A program made the position numbers and the translations under genes. A DNA stretch of 64,000 nt from Leptospira_A soteropolitanensis (GTDB lineage Bacteria > Spirochaetota > Leptospiria > Leptospirales > Leptospiraceae), in the NCBI RefSeq assembly GCF_026151335.1, contig NZ_JAMQPP010000003.1; one strand, 5' to 3'. Positions 63,035-64,000 of this stretch are shown in pieces. Numbering within the stretch: the stretch's first letter is position 1; every line of letters starts with the position of its first letter. Under the pieces are notes generated by a model that saw only the letters and a program-made list of their open reading frames with translations, made no database searches and was not told the origin of the DNA.

Positions 63035-63692
63035 GAAACAAAAGAGAATGCAATCAGTAAGTTGGATGAATCGATCTTTCTCCTTTGGTTTTTTACTTTT
63101 TCTATTTCTTTTTGACTCAAACTGTATAACGTATTCTATATTAGAGAAAGAGAAAAGTATCCTAATTTCTCCCACAAACTTAGAAGATAAAGAGAGTTAT
63201 TTAGTTTTAAGATTGGTTCGAGGAAAAGACCAATCGATAGGAAATGTTGAAGAAATTCCTGTGAACTTAACATTCGAAAGTAACCAAGAATCCACAAAAC
63301 AACGGTTACGTATCTATCCACTTCCACTCGCAAAACCAAAGGAACCTTTTTTTTTGCCTCTTTCTTCGAAATCGGAATATCGCGAAGAAATGTTACTGGT
63401 TGGGTGTTTGTATTTTTTTCCGATCCCAAACTTTTTTAGAGGTAATCTAATATTAGAAATTCATCATACAAAGACGTTAATTAATCGTGAGTTTTTATTT
63501 CAAAAAACAGTTCCTTATGATTGGCAAGGGAATCGCACCAAATACTGGGAATACGATCTCGATCATAGCGAAATGACTGACAAAACCATTCCCTCCCTCT
63601 CGTCTTACAGGCATTTGGAGTGCGAAAATGACATTCGTCATCGTAAGGAAATCCCTAAAAAAGGAATTGTCAGTCCTCCAGAAGAAGACTGA
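63033..63692 (+). CDS. Putative lipoprotein of unknown function
   Basis: 219 residues from ATG 63033; ATGs at 63048 and 63066 are alternatives, and the last gives a neat signal MNRSFSFGFLLFLFLFDSNC with a lipobox. The mature part has a beta-sandwich-like pattern (ESYLVLRLVRGKDQ, RLRIYPLPLAKPKEPFFLPL). No family recognised. The C-terminal end is basic and Pro-rich. Confidence 0.6.
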   Translation: MKQKRMQSVSWMNRSFSFGFLLFLFLFDSNCITYSILEKEKSILISPTNLEDKESYLVLRLVRGKDQSIGNVEEIPVNLTFESNQESTKQRLRIYPLPLAKPKEPFFLPLSSKSEYREEMLLVGCLYFFPIPNFFRGNLILEIHHTKTLINREFLFQKTVPYDWQGNRTKYWEYDLDHSEMTDKTIPSLSSYRHLECENDIRHRKEIPKKGIVSPPEED

Positions 63693-63882
63693 ACTCCCAT
63701 TCAAAAGTAACCATTTTGAGCGACGGAATTGACTTCTCTGGGCCTAAAAAAAAAATTTTTGTTACAAACCAGAATGAACGTTCTAAATCCCTTATAAAAA
63801 CATTTTTAGCGGTCTGCAGTCACCAGCTAACTGAAGGTACGATTGATAGAATTCCATATAAAAAAAGTATAGATAAACCAGT

Positions 63883-64000
63883 ATGCGTAATTTGCCTATA
63901 AATCAAAACTTGAATCTACTAATATTCCTGACATTAATTCCATTATTGACAATCGGTTGCCCTGGTGGTGGCGGCGGGGGTGGAGGAGCTGCTTTTGCCC
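63883..64000 (+). CDS. Lipoprotein with poly-glycine tract, N-terminal part (runs off the window)
   Basis: Begins MRNLPINQNLNLLIFLTLIP and continues LLTIGC, a signal peptide with lipobox Cys at about 26, then PGGGGGGGGAAFA: eight consecutive glycines right after the lipidated Cys. Only 39 codons are in the window, so the function is unseen. No strong ribosome binding site. A 61-codon frame overlapping the upstream region (63716-63901) is not supported. Confidence 0.6.
   Translation, partial: MRNLPINQNLNLLIFLTLIPLLTIGCPGGGGGGGGAAFA

Noticed and set aside
63716..63901. 61-codon plus-strand frame near the window end
   Set aside because: TTG start, no ribosome binding site, overlaps the better-supported poly-Gly lipoprotein start.

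Overview
The window is a gene-dense stretch of about 39-40% GC (by eye) from a spirochaete, almost certainly Leptospira. The reasons are loose spirochaetal lipoprotein signals on many small proteins, a DUF1574-like SGNH protein typical of this genus, a eukaryote-type UDP-glucose pyrophosphorylase, and long runs of overlapping envelope genes. The GC level fits the saprophytic (L. biflexa-like) branch better than the lower-GC pathogens, but that is inference. I saw no rRNA, tRNA, insertion sequence, prophage or CRISPR array. It reads as ordinary chromosome rather than a mobile island.

Layout. 1-10.7 kb: a cheD-HDOD-aroK operon; a TraB-family membrane protein; a small secreted Cys/His protein beside a 13-cysteine copper-storage (Csp) protein; a lipase-like protein with a lysine-rich tail; UDP-glucose pyrophosphorylase; then an exbB-tonB pair followed by a large cysteine-free papain-like protein with fibronectin-type repeats. 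10.8-18.6 kb: a membrane glycosyltransferase, an RND pump, a PilZ protein and a NarL-type two-component pair. 18.6-24.1 kb: the methylmalonyl-CoA mutase operon (both subunits, the MeaB chaperone and a small exported protein). 24.2-30.2 kb: YhhN, a ferritin-like protein with a histone-like tail, a DMT transporter, an ECF sigma factor with a monooxygenase-fold partner, a lipoprotein behind a striking inverted repeat, and a DUF302 gene under a CsoR-type operator.

30.3-38.3 kb: speE, then a translationally coupled set of outer-membrane protein, lipoprotein, HExxH protein and pyrF, then the FAD oxidase-DUF1365-cyclopropane synthase lipid-modification cluster. 38.3-48.5 kb: small proteins, a secreted M30-like metallopeptidase, and a compact surface-glycan operon (nucleotidyltransferase-GT2 fusion, tyvelose-epimerase-like protein lacking the catalytic Tyr, GT2, SGNH protein, GT-C). 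48.5-58.3 kb: a tandem inactive/active HtrA pair, a membrane RsbW-like kinase, apt, htpX, an NCS2-like permease, an SspB-like ClpXP adaptor and a WbpM/CapD-type dehydratase. 58.3-64 kb: STAS/zinc-ribbon protein, HrpB helicase, AraC-OGT fusion, a second YhhN and lipoproteins, the last with an eight-glycine tract.

Themes are envelope biogenesis (glycans, lipids, lipoproteins, envelope proteases), metal/sulfur handling and several pseudo-enzymes whose catalytic residues are visibly lost. The most distinctive items are the cysteine-free C1-peptidase fold behind exbB-tonB, the glycan operon with its fusion enzyme and altered epimerase, the tandem HtrA/pseudo-HtrA pair, three head-to-head gene pairs whose start codons overlap, and several perfect inverted repeats placed on promoters or start codons.
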